This document shows positions 34,203 to 44,235 of a DNA stretch of 64,000 bases, piece after piece. A program made the translations under genes and the position numbers. The stretch is from Nocardiopsis metallicus (lineage in GTDB: Bacteria; Actinomycetota; Actinomycetes; Streptosporangiales; Streptosporangiaceae). The stretch spans positions 5,642,001 through 5,706,000 of the forward strand of contig NZ_JACHDO010000001.1 of NCBI RefSeq assembly GCF_014201115.1, in the 5' to 3' direction. The notes under the pieces were generated by a model, which made no database searches, was not told the DNA's origin, and saw nothing but the letters and a program-made list of their open reading frames with translations. Position 1 is the stretch's first letter; the number at the start of each line of letters is the position of its first letter.

Positions 34203-36989
34203 TCAGCGTCTGCTCCTTGAGGCCGGCTTGTCCCGGCACAGGGCGACGAAGTCGCAGCGGTCACACTGATCGCACCATGAGTTCAGCCGTGGTAGGTCGT
34301 TGGCCCGGAGGGCTTCACCTGCTTCCCAGATCTTGTTGTGTACGTTGGTGAGCAGGGAGTCCTCGATCTCCTCGCGGGTGGTCTGTCCAGCCTCGTCGAG
34401 GTTGAGGACCTCGACGAGGTCCGCATTCTCCCCAGTTAGCTCTCCATAGCCGACCGCATAGACGTGGAGCTGGTCGCGAGTGACCTCTTCGGCCTGGGCC
34501 CGATCAGTGGACTTGAAGTCCACGATGGACAGTTCGTCGGTGTCCAGCCGACGAATGAGGTCGATGCGTCCATCCACGGTGATGCCCGGGGCCACATGTA
34601 CCTGAACCTGTTTCTCGGAGTGTTCAGTCTGCGGGATTTCCTCGCCGTGAGTGGCGAAGTAACGCCTAATCGCCTTGATCGCGGCTGCGCTGAGGGTGGC
34701 CCGAAGCTCGGGGTAGGCGAACGGGGTGTGCAGGTGGCGTTCGACCAGATCCTCGGCGTCGGAAGCATCGAGCAACTCCCCAGCGATGGCTCTCTTGTGT
34801 ACCTCCGCCAAGGCGTCGTGTAGCCCTTTGCCGTAACCCAGGGCCTCGTGCAGCGGAGGGTTGAAGCCGTAGAGGAAGCGCAGCTTGAACGAGTACGGGC
34901 ATTCGAAGAGGTACTTGAGCTCGGAGAAGGAGAACGTCAACTGCGGTGTCTCCCGCCGTGGTACGGCAGGCAGCCGATCCGGCAGGGGACGCGTACTCGG
35001 TCTGGTCGACACCCACCTCTGGTCCGAGCAGTGGTCGAAGAAGGGCGAGCGGTTGCGGTATCGCGTGGTCCTTCCTGGTGAGTAGGTCAGGTTGAGGTAC
35101 TTCTGCGCCCGGGTGACCGCCACGTAGAACAAGCGGGTTTCGTCTTCGACCGTACCCCGGTAGCGGTCCGGGTCCTCGACGGCTTCCTGCGGCAAGACGT
35201 GGAACAGCCCCAGGCCTCCGTGCCGCTGGGAGGGGAAGCGGTTCTTACGCAGGCACGGCACGAACACGACCGGCCACTGCATCCCCTTGGCCTGATGCAC
35301 GGTGGAGAGCGTAACCGCGTCCGGCGCGGCATAGCCCACGTCGGCATTGGACTCGGCGTAGTAGCCGGGGGCCTGGTGGGTCAGCCAGGAGACGAACGAC
35401 TGATACTTCTCCGCCGGTTCGGTGGTGAAGTAGATCTGCTCGAAGTCTGAGATCACTTGGCTGAACTTGCCCAGCTGGTAGTAGACCAGCTCACCTCGGC
35501 CTTCCGGCCCTGGCACGGTCTCCTCGCGCAGCGTCAGCTTCTCCAGGAAGTCGAGATAGACCCGCTGGATGTTGTACACACCGAAACGGCCCCCTTGCTC
35601 GAAAGCCCTCCCCTGCTCAAGGACGTCGAGGGCGGCTGGCCAGTCGTAACCCTCCGGGAGGAGCTCGGCGTTCTGCCACAGCGTGCGCAACTCTCCGGCT
35701 GAGATCTCCTGGACCATGAAACGGAAGATCCCGACGACCGCTTCGACCTCTGGGGTGTCGAAGAGCCGGTTCAGCCCTTTGACCACATAGGGGATACCGC
35801 GTCGCTTCAGCTCGGCAACCAGTGGGTCGGCGTCTTTGGCCACAGAGCGGAACAGCACCGAGCAGTCCGACCACGACAACCCGCGGGGCTCCGCGTCCGG
35901 GGTGTCGCGGAACGGCACTCCGCGCATCTCTTCGATCCGGTCACAAATCCAGGCGGCTTCCCCCTCAGCGTCATCGAAAGAGAGCGCGAGCAGGTCCCCG
36001 CGCTGCCATTCCTGGGACTCGGCCGAGACCATGCGCTTGGGCAGTCGCTCACCGTCCGGGACACGCTCGGCGATGGACCGGCCAAGCTCGACGATCCCCG
36101 GGCTGGAACGGAAGTTGTCCGCCAGCGTCACCCGTCGCACTCCGTCGTGGCGTTCAGCGAAGGTGACGATGTTGGAGACCTGGCTGCCCCGCCACTGGTA
36201 GATCGTCTGATCGTCGTCGCCGACCACGCAGAGATTGGCGCCATGACGCACCAAGCCCTCGATCAGACGCTCCTGCAACGGGTTGACGTCCTGATACTCG
36301 TCGACGACCACGTATCTGATGTCATCGCGGACATGCTTCTGGACGACCGCCGCGTTCTCGTCCTCGTCCGGATCTGCCTCGAGGAACTGCACGGCCAGGT
36401 GGATCATCTCGGTGTAGTCGAAGCTCGCGTGATTGTACAGGAGCTTCATGTAGGAGTGGAACGATGCGGCGACTCCCTCGGGCACCTGGGCATCGTCGAC
36501 GACGTCCTCCCGGAGCACGCTCATGGCCTGCAGGAACAGGCTGGAGTTCTGATAGCGCTTCAGGTGGGACTGTGTCGCCCGTGGGAGGGTGGGACAGGTG
36601 GTCAGTCCGGACTTCTTGCTGTTGCGGTCCACGAGAAGGCGGGCTGTTATGTCGCTGAGCACCGAGAACTTGAAGGTCTCGGGCACCAGCCGCTGCAGGA
36701 GGTCCAGACAGTAGCCGTGCATGGTGCCGATGTACATCTCCGCCATGCCGACGATCTCACCGCGTTCGGCGGCGACGATGCCGAGGATCCGGTCCTTGAG
36801 TTCGGCCGCGGCCTTCTCGGTGAAGGTGAACGCGATGACGTTGCGGGGTTCCACCCCCGGCTGGGCGAGGATCGCGGCGATGCGCTGGGAGATCACCTGG
36901 GTCTTGCCGGAGCCCGCGCAGGCGATGATCTGCAAGGGCTCGTCCAGGCAGTCGATCGCTTCCTGCTGTGCTGGAGTATAGGACGCCAT
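34203..36989 (-). CDS. UvrD/PcrA-like superfamily 1 helicase fused to a PD-(D/E)xK nuclease
   Basis: 928 aa. Helicase motifs: Walker A CAGSGKT (24-30), VVVDEYQDVNPLQ (motif II), VVGDDDQTIYQWRG (III), TVHQAKGMQWPVVFVPCL (V) and YVAVTRAQKYL (VI). The C-terminal part is an AddB/Cas4-like nuclease: GRIDLIRRLDTDELSIVDFKST supplies D...D-F-K, and a Cys cluster CDQCDRCDFVALC at the end could hold an iron-sulfur cluster. ATG 36989 (AAGG upstream) was chosen over a TTG at 37052 that overlaps the methyltransferase stop. Third gene of the res-mod operon; probably degrades DNA opened by the restriction complex. Confidence 0.88.
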   Translation of the reverse strand: MASYTPAQQEAIDCLDEPLQIIACAGSGKTQVISQRIAAILAQPGVEPRNVIAFTFTEKAAAELKDRILGIVAAERGEIVGMAEMYIGTMHGYCLDLLQRLVPETFKFSVLSDITARLLVDRNSKKSGLTTCPTLPRATQSHLKRYQNSSLFLQAMSVLREDVVDDAQVPEGVAASFHSYMKLLYNHASFDYTEMIHLAVQFLEADPDEDENAAVVQKHVRDDIRYVVVDEYQDVNPLQERLIEGLVRHGANLCVVGDDDQTIYQWRGSQVSNIVTFAERHDGVRRVTLADNFRSSPGIVELGRSIAERVPDGERLPKRMVSAESQEWQRGDLLALSFDDAEGEAAWICDRIEEMRGVPFRDTPDAEPRGLSWSDCSVLFRSVAKDADPLVAELKRRGIPYVVKGLNRLFDTPEVEAVVGIFRFMVQEISAGELRTLWQNAELLPEGYDWPAALDVLEQGRAFEQGGRFGVYNIQRVYLDFLEKLTLREETVPGPEGRGELVYYQLGKFSQVISDFEQIYFTTEPAEKYQSFVSWLTHQAPGYYAESNADVGYAAPDAVTLSTVHQAKGMQWPVVFVPCLRKNRFPSQRHGGLGLFHVLPQEAVEDPDRYRGTVEDETRLFYVAVTRAQKYLNLTYSPGRTTRYRNRSPFFDHCSDQRWVSTRPSTRPLPDRLPAVPRRETPQLTFSFSELKYLFECPYSFKLRFLYGFNPPLHEALGYGKGLHDALAEVHKRAIAGELLDASDAEDLVERHLHTPFAYPELRATLSAAAIKAIRRYFATHGEEIPQTEHSEKQVQVHVAPGITVDGRIDLIRRLDTDELSIVDFKSTDRAQAEEVTRDQLHVYAVGYGELTGENADLVEVLNLDEAGQTTREEIEDSLLTNVHNKIWEAGEALRANDLPRLNSWCDQCDRCDFVALCRDKPASRSRR

Positions 36990-37041
36990 CGCCGCCGCCT
37001 TCTCGTTGCTGTCGTGCTCCTGCTGTCCCGTTCCGCCAGCG

Positions 37042-39744
37042 TCACACGTCAAAAACCTTCATGACCTCGTCGCCGTAGTTGTTGATCACCTTGACCGCGA
37101 TCTTACCGGTCTCCGGTTTCGCGAACGGCTGAGAGATGGTGGCGTTCAGTGACTCCCACGCCTCAGCGTCGATCTCGGCCTTCAGCGCCGTTTTGAGTTG
37201 CTTATAGGGGTTGGTGCTTCCGGTGAAGTAGCAGTGCCGAACGAAGAACGACTCCTCGTTGTAGTCGGTGTCCACCATCCACAGCGCGATCTGGCTGGTG
37301 TCATTGCTGCGGATCTCGCCGGTGGTCGGGTCGAAGACATCCACCCCGTTGAGCCGCACGACGACGCCTTCCTCAGTTTCCTCGACGTCGATGTCGGGCT
37401 CGCCGAAAACGGTGAACAGGTTGCCAGCCCCGGTCTTCTTGAGCTCCTCACCCATGAGTAGATCCGAGTTCATCCGCACCATGAGCACTGGGATGCGCCC
37501 GAGCCTGCGGGTGGCCTCCACATTGGCGAAGCCCTCATCGGAGGCCTCCACGGTCACACCATCGCCCTCGGTCACTCCGGTGACCTGGGCGTCGAACGCG
37601 AAGCCGAGCACGCACAGCAGGTCGACCCCGTCGGCGTTGATCGCCTCGCGGGCGGCCTTCTTCACGAACGAGGGACTCACTGTCCCGTACTGCGGCCCGA
37701 TCGCCAACGCCACCCGAGAGGCCGTGCCCTCTTCGCCCGGCTCAGTCCGTTCGCCGATCGCTTGGATGTATGCGCCCGCGTAGCTCTCGAACGAGGCGAA
37801 GGTGATCCGCTCCTTGCGTCGGCCGTTCTGGATGCCCGCCTTGGCCAGATTGTCTAGGATTGACTGCTCGAAGTTGGGGGCATCGGCTTCCTTCGCCGCC
37901 GATATTTCACTCGCTGACTCTTCCGGTCCACCGGCGAACGCAAGCGAGCGATGTGGGCTCAGCGACTCCACCGTGAACGGCCCAGCGACCCGGATCTTCT
38001 TCTTGTCCTCGTACGGCTTGTCGTAGAGCAACTCATAGTCGGCGTGTCGCCGGATCGCCTCGTCAATCTCCTCGCGAGTCATCCCCTCCTGAATGTCAGG
38101 GTTGTTCGCGATCGACTTCAAGGTGATGTGCTGTACACGATCATAGACGAAACCGTGCCGGATGTCGTTCGTGAATTTCTGACGCGGCAGCGGCTTCTCA
38201 GCGAGCACCTCCTCCTTCGCGTGCCCCTCAGCGGAGTCTGAGACCAGATACCAGGGGTATTTCGCTCCCATCACCCGCTGACGGGCTAGAGCCAAGGCGA
38301 CCCGCGAAGTGTCGATAGTGATCCACCGACGACCCCATTGCTCAGCGACATGGGCCGTGGTTCCGCTACCGCAAGTCGGGTCAAGAACGAGATCCCCGGG
38401 GTCAGTCGCCATTAGAATGCAACGCTCGATAACTTTTGAAGCAGTCTGGACAACATAGAGTTTATCGTCAGTAAAATTCCCCGTCGCAGTGTCCGTCCAT
38501 ACGCTAGTACGCGATTTCCAGGGGAAGTCATCAGACATTCGCTTGAAGCGCAGACTTGATTTCGCAACATGTATCCGCTGAGCCCAAGACAGACGATTCA
38601 TCCCATCAGGCCAACTTGCCTTCCAATGATTCCCCCTCGGCGGAGCGAAACTTCGCCCTTCATAAACAAAAGGCTGCGGAGTGGCAGCAGCACCTTGCGA
38701 ATTAAGAGAAGTCGGCTGGTAATATCGACCCTCCGGAAGCGGCGACTTGCCATCTCTTTCTTCTTTCGTCAACCCTCGACAATTTCCATCAGGGAATTCA
38801 ACCCAACGATAAGGTGAACCTTGCGGACTCGTATCGAACTTCTCGAAAAGAGTTCGAAACTTAGGGCTCTCAGTTTTCCCATACCACAGCAAGTTGTCGA
38901 AATTTCGAGGAAGGTAGTCTGCCGCAAAACCTCCAGTTTTCACGAAAACAATCTGACTTATAAATTTATCGACACCAAAAACCTCGTCCATCAGAGATCG
39001 GACAAGGTGAACGTTTTCGTCGCCAATCTGGACAAAGCAAGAACCCGACTCCGTCAGCAAATCCCGCGCCGCATGCAGTCGATCCCGCAAGTACGACAAA
39101 TAAGAGTGGATTCCTAGCTCCCAGGTATCCCGAAAGGCTTTGATCTGCTCGGCCTCACGTGCAGCGTCTTCCAGCTTTCCATCCTTGACATCCCGGCTTC
39201 CTGCCGACACCTGCCAGTTGGATCCGAACTTGATGCCGTACGGCGGATCGATGTAGATCATCTGGACCTTGCCGCGCAGGTGTTCCCGTTCGGCGAGCGA
39301 GGACATGACCTGTAGCGAGTCACCAAGGATCATGCGGTTCGACCAGTTAGCGGTATGCCGGTAGAAATCCACCTGATCGAGTTCGTCCAGGCCGTCGAAG
39401 TCGTCGAAGAGTGTGAGCTCGGGCTCCTCTTCGGGTCGCTCGGCGGTACGGCGGAGGTTCTCGATGAGGACGCGGGGGTCGATCTTCTCCTGGATGTAGA
39501 TCGGTGGGGCGTCCACCACGAGGTCGTTGTCGTCGCTACCCTGCTCGTCGGCCTCCGGGTACTTGCCGCGCCAGACGAGCTGCGGGTCGAGGGTCTCGTC
39601 CCGGTCGTAGCGGACCTTGCGGACCTCTTCGAGAGCCGGATCCACGAAGTCGTGGGCGTCGGCGGTGGGGATGTTGGTCCGCTTGTCGTCGTGCTTGATG
39701 GCGTCGACGGGGATCGGTCCCTTCGCGGTCTTCTTACGCGCCAC
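37042..39744 (-). CDS. Type III-like restriction-modification methyltransferase (Mod, N6-adenine, beta class)
   Basis: 900 aa. Catalytic motif DPPYG (166-170) precedes the AdoMet motif DPTCGSGTT (455-463), the beta-class order of Mod proteins. Target recognition would lie between, residues about 262-450. The DNA for this middle part (roughly 38,390-39,120) is visibly more AT-rich than both sides, suggesting domain exchange. C-terminal 430 residues (MTREEIDEAIRRHADYELLYDKPYEDKKKIRVAGPF onward) resemble extended Mod tails. Start overlaps the res gene by 11 bp. Methylates host sites and directs the partner nuclease. Confidence 0.9.
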   Translation of the reverse strand: MARKKTAKGPIPVDAIKHDDKRTNIPTADAHDFVDPALEEVRKVRYDRDETLDPQLVWRGKYPEADEQGSDDNDLVVDAPPIYIQEKIDPRVLIENLRRTAERPEEEPELTLFDDFDGLDELDQVDFYRHTANWSNRMILGDSLQVMSSLAEREHLRGKVQMIYIDPPYGIKFGSNWQVSAGSRDVKDGKLEDAAREAEQIKAFRDTWELGIHSYLSYLRDRLHAARDLLTESGSCFVQIGDENVHLVRSLMDEVFGVDKFISQIVFVKTGGFAADYLPRNFDNLLWYGKTESPKFRTLFEKFDTSPQGSPYRWVEFPDGNCRGLTKEERDGKSPLPEGRYYQPTSLNSQGAAATPQPFVYEGRSFAPPRGNHWKASWPDGMNRLSWAQRIHVAKSSLRFKRMSDDFPWKSRTSVWTDTATGNFTDDKLYVVQTASKVIERCILMATDPGDLVLDPTCGSGTTAHVAEQWGRRWITIDTSRVALALARQRVMGAKYPWYLVSDSAEGHAKEEVLAEKPLPRQKFTNDIRHGFVYDRVQHITLKSIANNPDIQEGMTREEIDEAIRRHADYELLYDKPYEDKKKIRVAGPFTVESLSPHRSLAFAGGPEESASEISAAKEADAPNFEQSILDNLAKAGIQNGRRKERITFASFESYAGAYIQAIGERTEPGEEGTASRVALAIGPQYGTVSPSFVKKAAREAINADGVDLLCVLGFAFDAQVTGVTEGDGVTVEASDEGFANVEATRRLGRIPVLMVRMNSDLLMGEELKKTGAGNLFTVFGEPDIDVEETEEGVVVRLNGVDVFDPTTGEIRSNDTSQIALWMVDTDYNEESFFVRHCYFTGSTNPYKQLKTALKAEIDAEAWESLNATISQPFAKPETGKIAVKVINNYGDEVMKVFDV

Positions 39745-42700
39745 CGGCGCTCCTCATCTGCATGTCGTAGTCGAGCAGGTCCGGGTCACCGATGATCGGC
39801 TGATCGCCGTAGAGCAGTTGGATCGCCTCGGCCAGTCGGGCCTTGAACAAGAGGGGATCGGTCATCTCGACATAGCCCCAGCGGCCGAAACCACGATGAT
39901 TGTTCACCGCAACACACCAGGAATCCCGGGCCGTAGCGGCCTTGGCCCGGGTTGGCCCGGGGCTCTTCTGGCTGCCGGAGACCTCCACGATCAGGTAGCG
40001 GTCGAAGTCTTCATCGCCTGGGCGATGAAGCCGGACCAGGAAATCCGGTACGTAGGAGTGGGACCGTCCCCCATGCACGTAGGGGATGGAGAAACCGAGA
40101 TGGTCGTTCTTCACATAAGCCGCGACGTTCGGGTTCAGCTCCAGCTCGCTCGCGAGCAACTGCTCCCAGGTATTGCCGAGCACACCGTCCAGGGTCACGT
40201 GCGAGACCTCGGACTTCTCCGTCGGTACCGTGGCCTTACGGGTGTGGAAGTAGACCCCTTCGGTCGAGCCTTGGGGGTCGAACCTGTTCAGCATCGGCCG
40301 TAGGCGAATCCGTCGGTCGCCGATGAAGCGGATGATCGCGCCCCAGATCTGCTCGGCGGCCTCGGCCTGCGCCTGTGTGATGGTCATCAGGGGGCCGAGG
40401 CTGTAGCCCTTGTCGATCGTCACCCGGTGGTCGAGCCACTCCCGGCAGATCTCGACGAGTTTGGGGAACAGCCAGGGGCGTTTGTCGTCGGCGGTGTTGA
40501 ACTGGCTATCGAGGATGCGCTTGGCGAGCGCGAAGGCTACCTCCTGGCGCCGGTAGGTGCGCTCCTCACTCGTGTCGTGCTCGCCCGCGCCTACGACCCC
40601 TTGCAGCTCCACCCAGCTTGGCACTGTGTCTGGTCCGATCTCGAACACCGGTGCGACGTCGAGATCCAGATTGATCTCCTCGTCGGGGAGTTCGGCGCGA
40701 TAGCCGTCGAGTTTGGGGAAGGTGATCCGGAGGTCATCGCGGCCTTCTAGAGCTCGGACCTCCTGGACCGGTTTGGGAGGCAGAGGTTCCTTGGCCGGCT
40801 TGTCTGAGGGAATGAACTGGAAGGGGATGCCGTAGACGTTGGCGTATTCCGGTTCGAAGAATCCCTCGTCGTTGACCGCGTAGGAGCGACGCCGCAGTCC
40901 TCGGCCCACCACCTGCTCGCACAGCAGTTGGCTGCGGAAGGGACGGATGCCCAGGATATGGGTGACGGTGTTGGCGTCCCATCCCTCGGTCAGCATGGAC
41001 ACGCTGACCACGCACCGGACCTGCTCGCCGAGCCGTCCCTTCTTGCCGACGGTGTTCATCACCTCTCGAAGGAGTTCTTCCTCGGTGATCTTCTCGACGT
41101 CGGCGCCCGGGTAGCGGCGTCGGTACTCCGCCTGGAAAGCGGCGATCTCGGCGGCCGCGGCCTGCTTGAAGTCCTTCTTCAGGCCTTCACCGGATTCGAG
41201 CGCCCGGGAATCGATGAGGATCGTGCGCGGTCGGGCCAACGGCTTGCCGTCGACCACGTTGCTGAGCAGCTTCAGATTGCCGGGAGTGTGCGCCACGACC
41301 TCGTCGTCCTCCACGGCCTCTCGGCCGGCGATCCACTCGTAGACGAGCCTGCTCACCGTGGTGTTGGGGCAGACCACAATGAAGACCGGCGGGGGCTCGC
41401 CGTGCTGTTGCAGCGAAGTCTCCCAGTGTTGGAAGGCCTTCGTGTAGCTGCGGTGCAGACTGTGCAGCGCGCCTTCCAGCTCGGGCTCGGGGAGCCAGTC
41501 CTTCACCGTGTTCTTCGGTGCCCTCTTCGGCAGCTTGTCGCCGACGAAGTCCCACAGTCGCAGATAGGTGACGAGTTTGTGACGTGCGTCGTCGTCCACC
41601 GGCGTGCGGGGGACTTTGACGATTCCCGACTCGATCGCGTCCATCAGCGAGAAGTCGCTGACAGTCCAGGGGAAGATGTAGCCCTCGTTGTAGCCCGAGC
41701 CCTTGAGGTAGAACGGCGTGGCCGAGAGGTCGATGATCTGCTTGATCCCGGCGTGCCTGGCCACTGCCTGCAGGCCACGGAACCAGACCCGGGCCTCTTC
41801 GTTGGCCGCCTGCTCTTCCTTGTCGAGCTTGGTGCCCTGCTCTGCGGCGGACAGCGGCTTGTCCTGGTAGCAGTGGTGCGCCTCGTCATTGAAGACGATG
41901 ACCTGCTGCTTGCCCGAACCGCCCAGGTCACGGAGCACCCGGCTCACCATGGCCTTCGGGGTCTCCTTGAAGGCATCCTCCTTGCGGTCGCCCTTGAGCA
42001 GCAGTCGGGTGTTGCGGGCGATGCCCTGGATCTCCTTGGCGTCCTTGAGCTGGAAGGCGTGGTAGTTGGTGATCGCTATCCGGGCATGGGCCAGGCCGCC
42101 CTTGAGATCCGCCGGGATCAGGTCGCGCTGGTCGTAGTAGTTCTCCGGCTCTTCGGGAAGCAGCACGCGCAGGCGGTCTCGGATCGTGATTCCGGGCGTG
42201 ACCATCAGGAACCGGCTGGTGAACCGCGCGTCACGTGGGGACTGAACCTTGTTCAGCGTCTGCCAGGCGATCAACATCGCCATCACGACCGTCTTACCGG
42301 TACCCGTGGCCATCTTCAGCGCGATACGGGGCAGACCGGAGTTGTGCGCGTCGTTCTCGGGCTCCAGGCGCCTGCGCCAGTCGGTGTAGCCGTGACGGCC
42401 GGCGACCTCTACGAGGAAGATCGCGGTCTCCGCGGCCTCGCGCTGGCAGAACAGTACGCGGTTGTCCCGGTCTGGGGCGGCCCAGTGCTGCAGTAGCTTG
42501 CGGCTGATCGGGGTGACGCCTGAGTAATCGCCACCGCGCCGCCACCGGGCGACCTCACGACGCAGGTCGTTGATGAGGGTGTTGCGTTCCCGGCGCTCGC
42601 CCGTTGTGTCGAAGTCGAGCTCGATCTGGTCGGTGCCCTGCTTCCCCTTCTTGGACACCGCAATGGGGATGAACGACTCGCTGGGCCGCCGTCCCTCTTG

Positions 42701-42796
42701 GATCTCACCTGTCGGGCCCTGCGGACCGATCTCGTAGTAGCGATCCGGCTGCTCATACGGTGAGTTGAGGATCGGGTTCTCGATCGCTTCCGTCAT
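39734..42796 (-). CDS. Type III-like restriction subunit (Res), DEAD-type helicase with C-terminal nuclease
   Basis: 1,020 aa. Superfamily 2 motifs: MATGTGKT (162-169), NDEAHH (303-308), SATPF (358-362), and SVSMLTEGWDANTVTHILGIRPF with QVVGRGLRR for motifs V-VI. The C-terminus SYVPDFLVRL...YLIVEVSGSQK is the PD-(D/E)xK endonuclease core. The start is set at ATG 42796; GTG 42811 is in frame but badly spaced from the AAGGGAG upstream. First gene of the res-mod-helicase operon. It needs the Mod partner and cuts unmodified foreign DNA. Confidence 0.9.
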   Translation of the reverse strand: MTEAIENPILNSPYEQPDRYYEIGPQGPTGEIQEGRRPSESFIPIAVSKKGKQGTDQIELDFDTTGERRERNTLINDLRREVARWRRGGDYSGVTPISRKLLQHWAAPDRDNRVLFCQREAAETAIFLVEVAGRHGYTDWRRRLEPENDAHNSGLPRIALKMATGTGKTVVMAMLIAWQTLNKVQSPRDARFTSRFLMVTPGITIRDRLRVLLPEEPENYYDQRDLIPADLKGGLAHARIAITNYHAFQLKDAKEIQGIARNTRLLLKGDRKEDAFKETPKAMVSRVLRDLGGSGKQQVIVFNDEAHHCYQDKPLSAAEQGTKLDKEEQAANEEARVWFRGLQAVARHAGIKQIIDLSATPFYLKGSGYNEGYIFPWTVSDFSLMDAIESGIVKVPRTPVDDDARHKLVTYLRLWDFVGDKLPKRAPKNTVKDWLPEPELEGALHSLHRSYTKAFQHWETSLQQHGEPPPVFIVVCPNTTVSRLVYEWIAGREAVEDDEVVAHTPGNLKLLSNVVDGKPLARPRTILIDSRALESGEGLKKDFKQAAAAEIAAFQAEYRRRYPGADVEKITEEELLREVMNTVGKKGRLGEQVRCVVSVSMLTEGWDANTVTHILGIRPFRSQLLCEQVVGRGLRRRSYAVNDEGFFEPEYANVYGIPFQFIPSDKPAKEPLPPKPVQEVRALEGRDDLRITFPKLDGYRAELPDEEINLDLDVAPVFEIGPDTVPSWVELQGVVGAGEHDTSEERTYRRQEVAFALAKRILDSQFNTADDKRPWLFPKLVEICREWLDHRVTIDKGYSLGPLMTITQAQAEAAEQIWGAIIRFIGDRRIRLRPMLNRFDPQGSTEGVYFHTRKATVPTEKSEVSHVTLDGVLGNTWEQLLASELELNPNVAAYVKNDHLGFSIPYVHGGRSHSYVPDFLVRLHRPGDEDFDRYLIVEVSGSQKSPGPTRAKAATARDSWCVAVNNHRGFGRWGYVEMTDPLLFKARLAEAIQLLYGDQPIIGDPDLLDYDMQMRSAGGA

Positions 42797-43281
42797 ACGC
42801 GCGCCGCCCACTCCCTTGACATCGTGGCCATCCTAACGAGATTTGGAAATTGAGAAGAATCGGGAGCTGGGCCCTCAAGCCAGGATCAACGCTGCCATCT
42901 TCCTAGCAGGGGCACGAGGCCGCCGGGCGGGAAAATGGGCGACCTTGTGTGGGACGGGCGCAAGGTTCATCTCCCCGAGTCCTGTGAGACGGGGTGAACG
43001 CCAGAGCCCCCACTGCCATCCAGGTCATGGCTGCCCGCTCCAGCCACAGCGTCGACCTGCCGGGACCAACGGCGGATGACACTACGGCCTCGGACCGTGG
43101 CACCTACGGTCAGGATACGAATCGGCGTGCCTGACCGTAGTGCTTGTTGGCCGGTATCCTTTCGGCGTCGTCTGCTCCAGGGGCCGGTCCTCGTCCGAGT
43201 TCGCATCACTCCAGGCGGAACGTTGAGGACGACCCTTGAAGCAGGAGCCTGTTCCCGCCCCCGGCTCAGGAAGTCCAGCCC
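42797..43281. other. Divergent promoter region between res and the hydrolase gene
   Basis: No gene is supported in these 485 bp. It contains the inverted repeat described at 43,104-43,140 and must hold the promoters for the res operon and for the hydrolase. Confidence 0.4.
43104..43140. promoter_or_regulatory. Perfect 11-bp inverted repeat upstream of the hydrolase gene
   Basis: CTACGGTCAGG and CCTGACCGTAG are separated by 15 bp. The right arm overlaps a possible -35 (CTGACC) placed 18 bp before TATCCT, so it may be an operator. It could also be a weak hairpin terminator. Confidence 0.4.
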
Positions 43282-44070
43282 ATGCGCGCCCTCGACGTAG
43301 TCAGCGCCGACGGCGTCCCGCTCGACGCGGTCCTGCACCCTTCCAAAGGAGACCGCTCGAAGGGCACCGTTGTCCAGGCCCACGGCATCACCGTCGACAA
43401 GGACGAGGGCGGCATGTTCGTCCGCTTGGCCGAGAGTCTGTCCGACAAGGGGTTCAACGTCGTTCGGTTCTCCTACCGGGGACATGGAAAGAGTGGTGGG
43501 ACGCCCCGCGGTGTGACCGTCGCTGGCGAGATGCTCGACCTCCAGTCGGTCATCGAGCACGCTCTGGACACCTGGCCCGAACCGCTCTCCGTTCTGGCCG
43601 CGAGCTTCGGGGCCGTGTCCTCTTCACTCCTGCTTCCTGTACTCGGCGACCGGATCGACTCCCTCGTCCTGTGGAACCCCGTACTCGACCTGAAGCACAC
43701 CTTCCTCAACCCAGAGCTCCCCTGGGGAGTGGAGAACTTCGGTCCTGACCAACAGCGGGAGTTGGGCGCCAGCGGTCAGTTGTTGATCGACGGCGAGTTT
43801 CCCATCAGCCCGATCATGTGGCGCGAGTTCAGCCTCTACGATCCCCTCAGCGCCTACACGTCATCCCGGGCTCCCTCGCTCGTGGTCCACGGTGACCAGG
43901 ACAGCTACGTGTCCTACGGCATCGCTAGGGCCGCTGCCTCCGACCGGGCCGACACGGACTTCCACACGGTGCAGGGGTCCGACCACGGTTTCGATTCCAC
44001 CGAGCGGGAGGACGAGGCGATCGGGGTTTCGGTGGACTGGCTCAACACACGGGCGCAGCGCAGAAGATGA
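43282..44070 (+). CDS. Alpha/beta hydrolase, cytoplasmic
   Basis: 262 aa, no signal peptide. Oxyanion loop QAHGITVDKDEGG, nucleophile elbow ASFGAVS, acid in VHGDQDSYVSY and His in GSDHGFDS form the expected triad; the SYRGHGKSGG segment is typical of acyl-esterase or dienelactone-hydrolase-like members. AGGAAG lies 8 nt before the ATG. Substrate unknown. It stands alone upstream of the T-box/AspRS unit, and could act on an aspartyl ester or a peptide antibiotic, but that is only context. Confidence 0.8.
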   Translation: MRALDVVSADGVPLDAVLHPSKGDRSKGTVVQAHGITVDKDEGGMFVRLAESLSDKGFNVVRFSYRGHGKSGGTPRGVTVAGEMLDLQSVIEHALDTWPEPLSVLAASFGAVSSSLLLPVLGDRIDSLVLWNPVLDLKHTFLNPELPWGVENFGPDQQRELGASGQLLIDGEFPISPIMWREFSLYDPLSAYTSSRAPSLVVHGDQDSYVSYGIARAAASDRADTDFHTVQGSDHGFDSTEREDEAIGVSVDWLNTRAQRRR

Positions 44071-44199
44071 ACGGGTTCGCATGACCGGGATGGACAAGTT
44101 CACCCCGGGCAAGGGGCGTGTCTACGGCACGGTGCTCATCGACGCCGAACCACAGAATCCGTGCCAGAACCTGTCTTTCAGTAGTCATGGCCTTCCTCG

Positions 44200-44229
44200 T
44201 TGCGTTGGTGGCTTGTGGCCTCCTATGCT
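44200..44229 (+). promoter_or_regulatory. Predicted promoter of the T-box/AspRS unit
   Basis: TTGCGT (44200-44205) and TATGCT (44224-44229) with an 18-bp spacer, placing the transcript start a few bases before the T-box Stem I. Confidence 0.4.
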
Positions 44230-44235
44230 TTCTCG

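Noticed and set aside
42967-43560. Minus-strand frame covering the start of the hydrolase
   Set aside because: Lacks features; the hydrolase start with its ribosome site on the plus strand is convincing.
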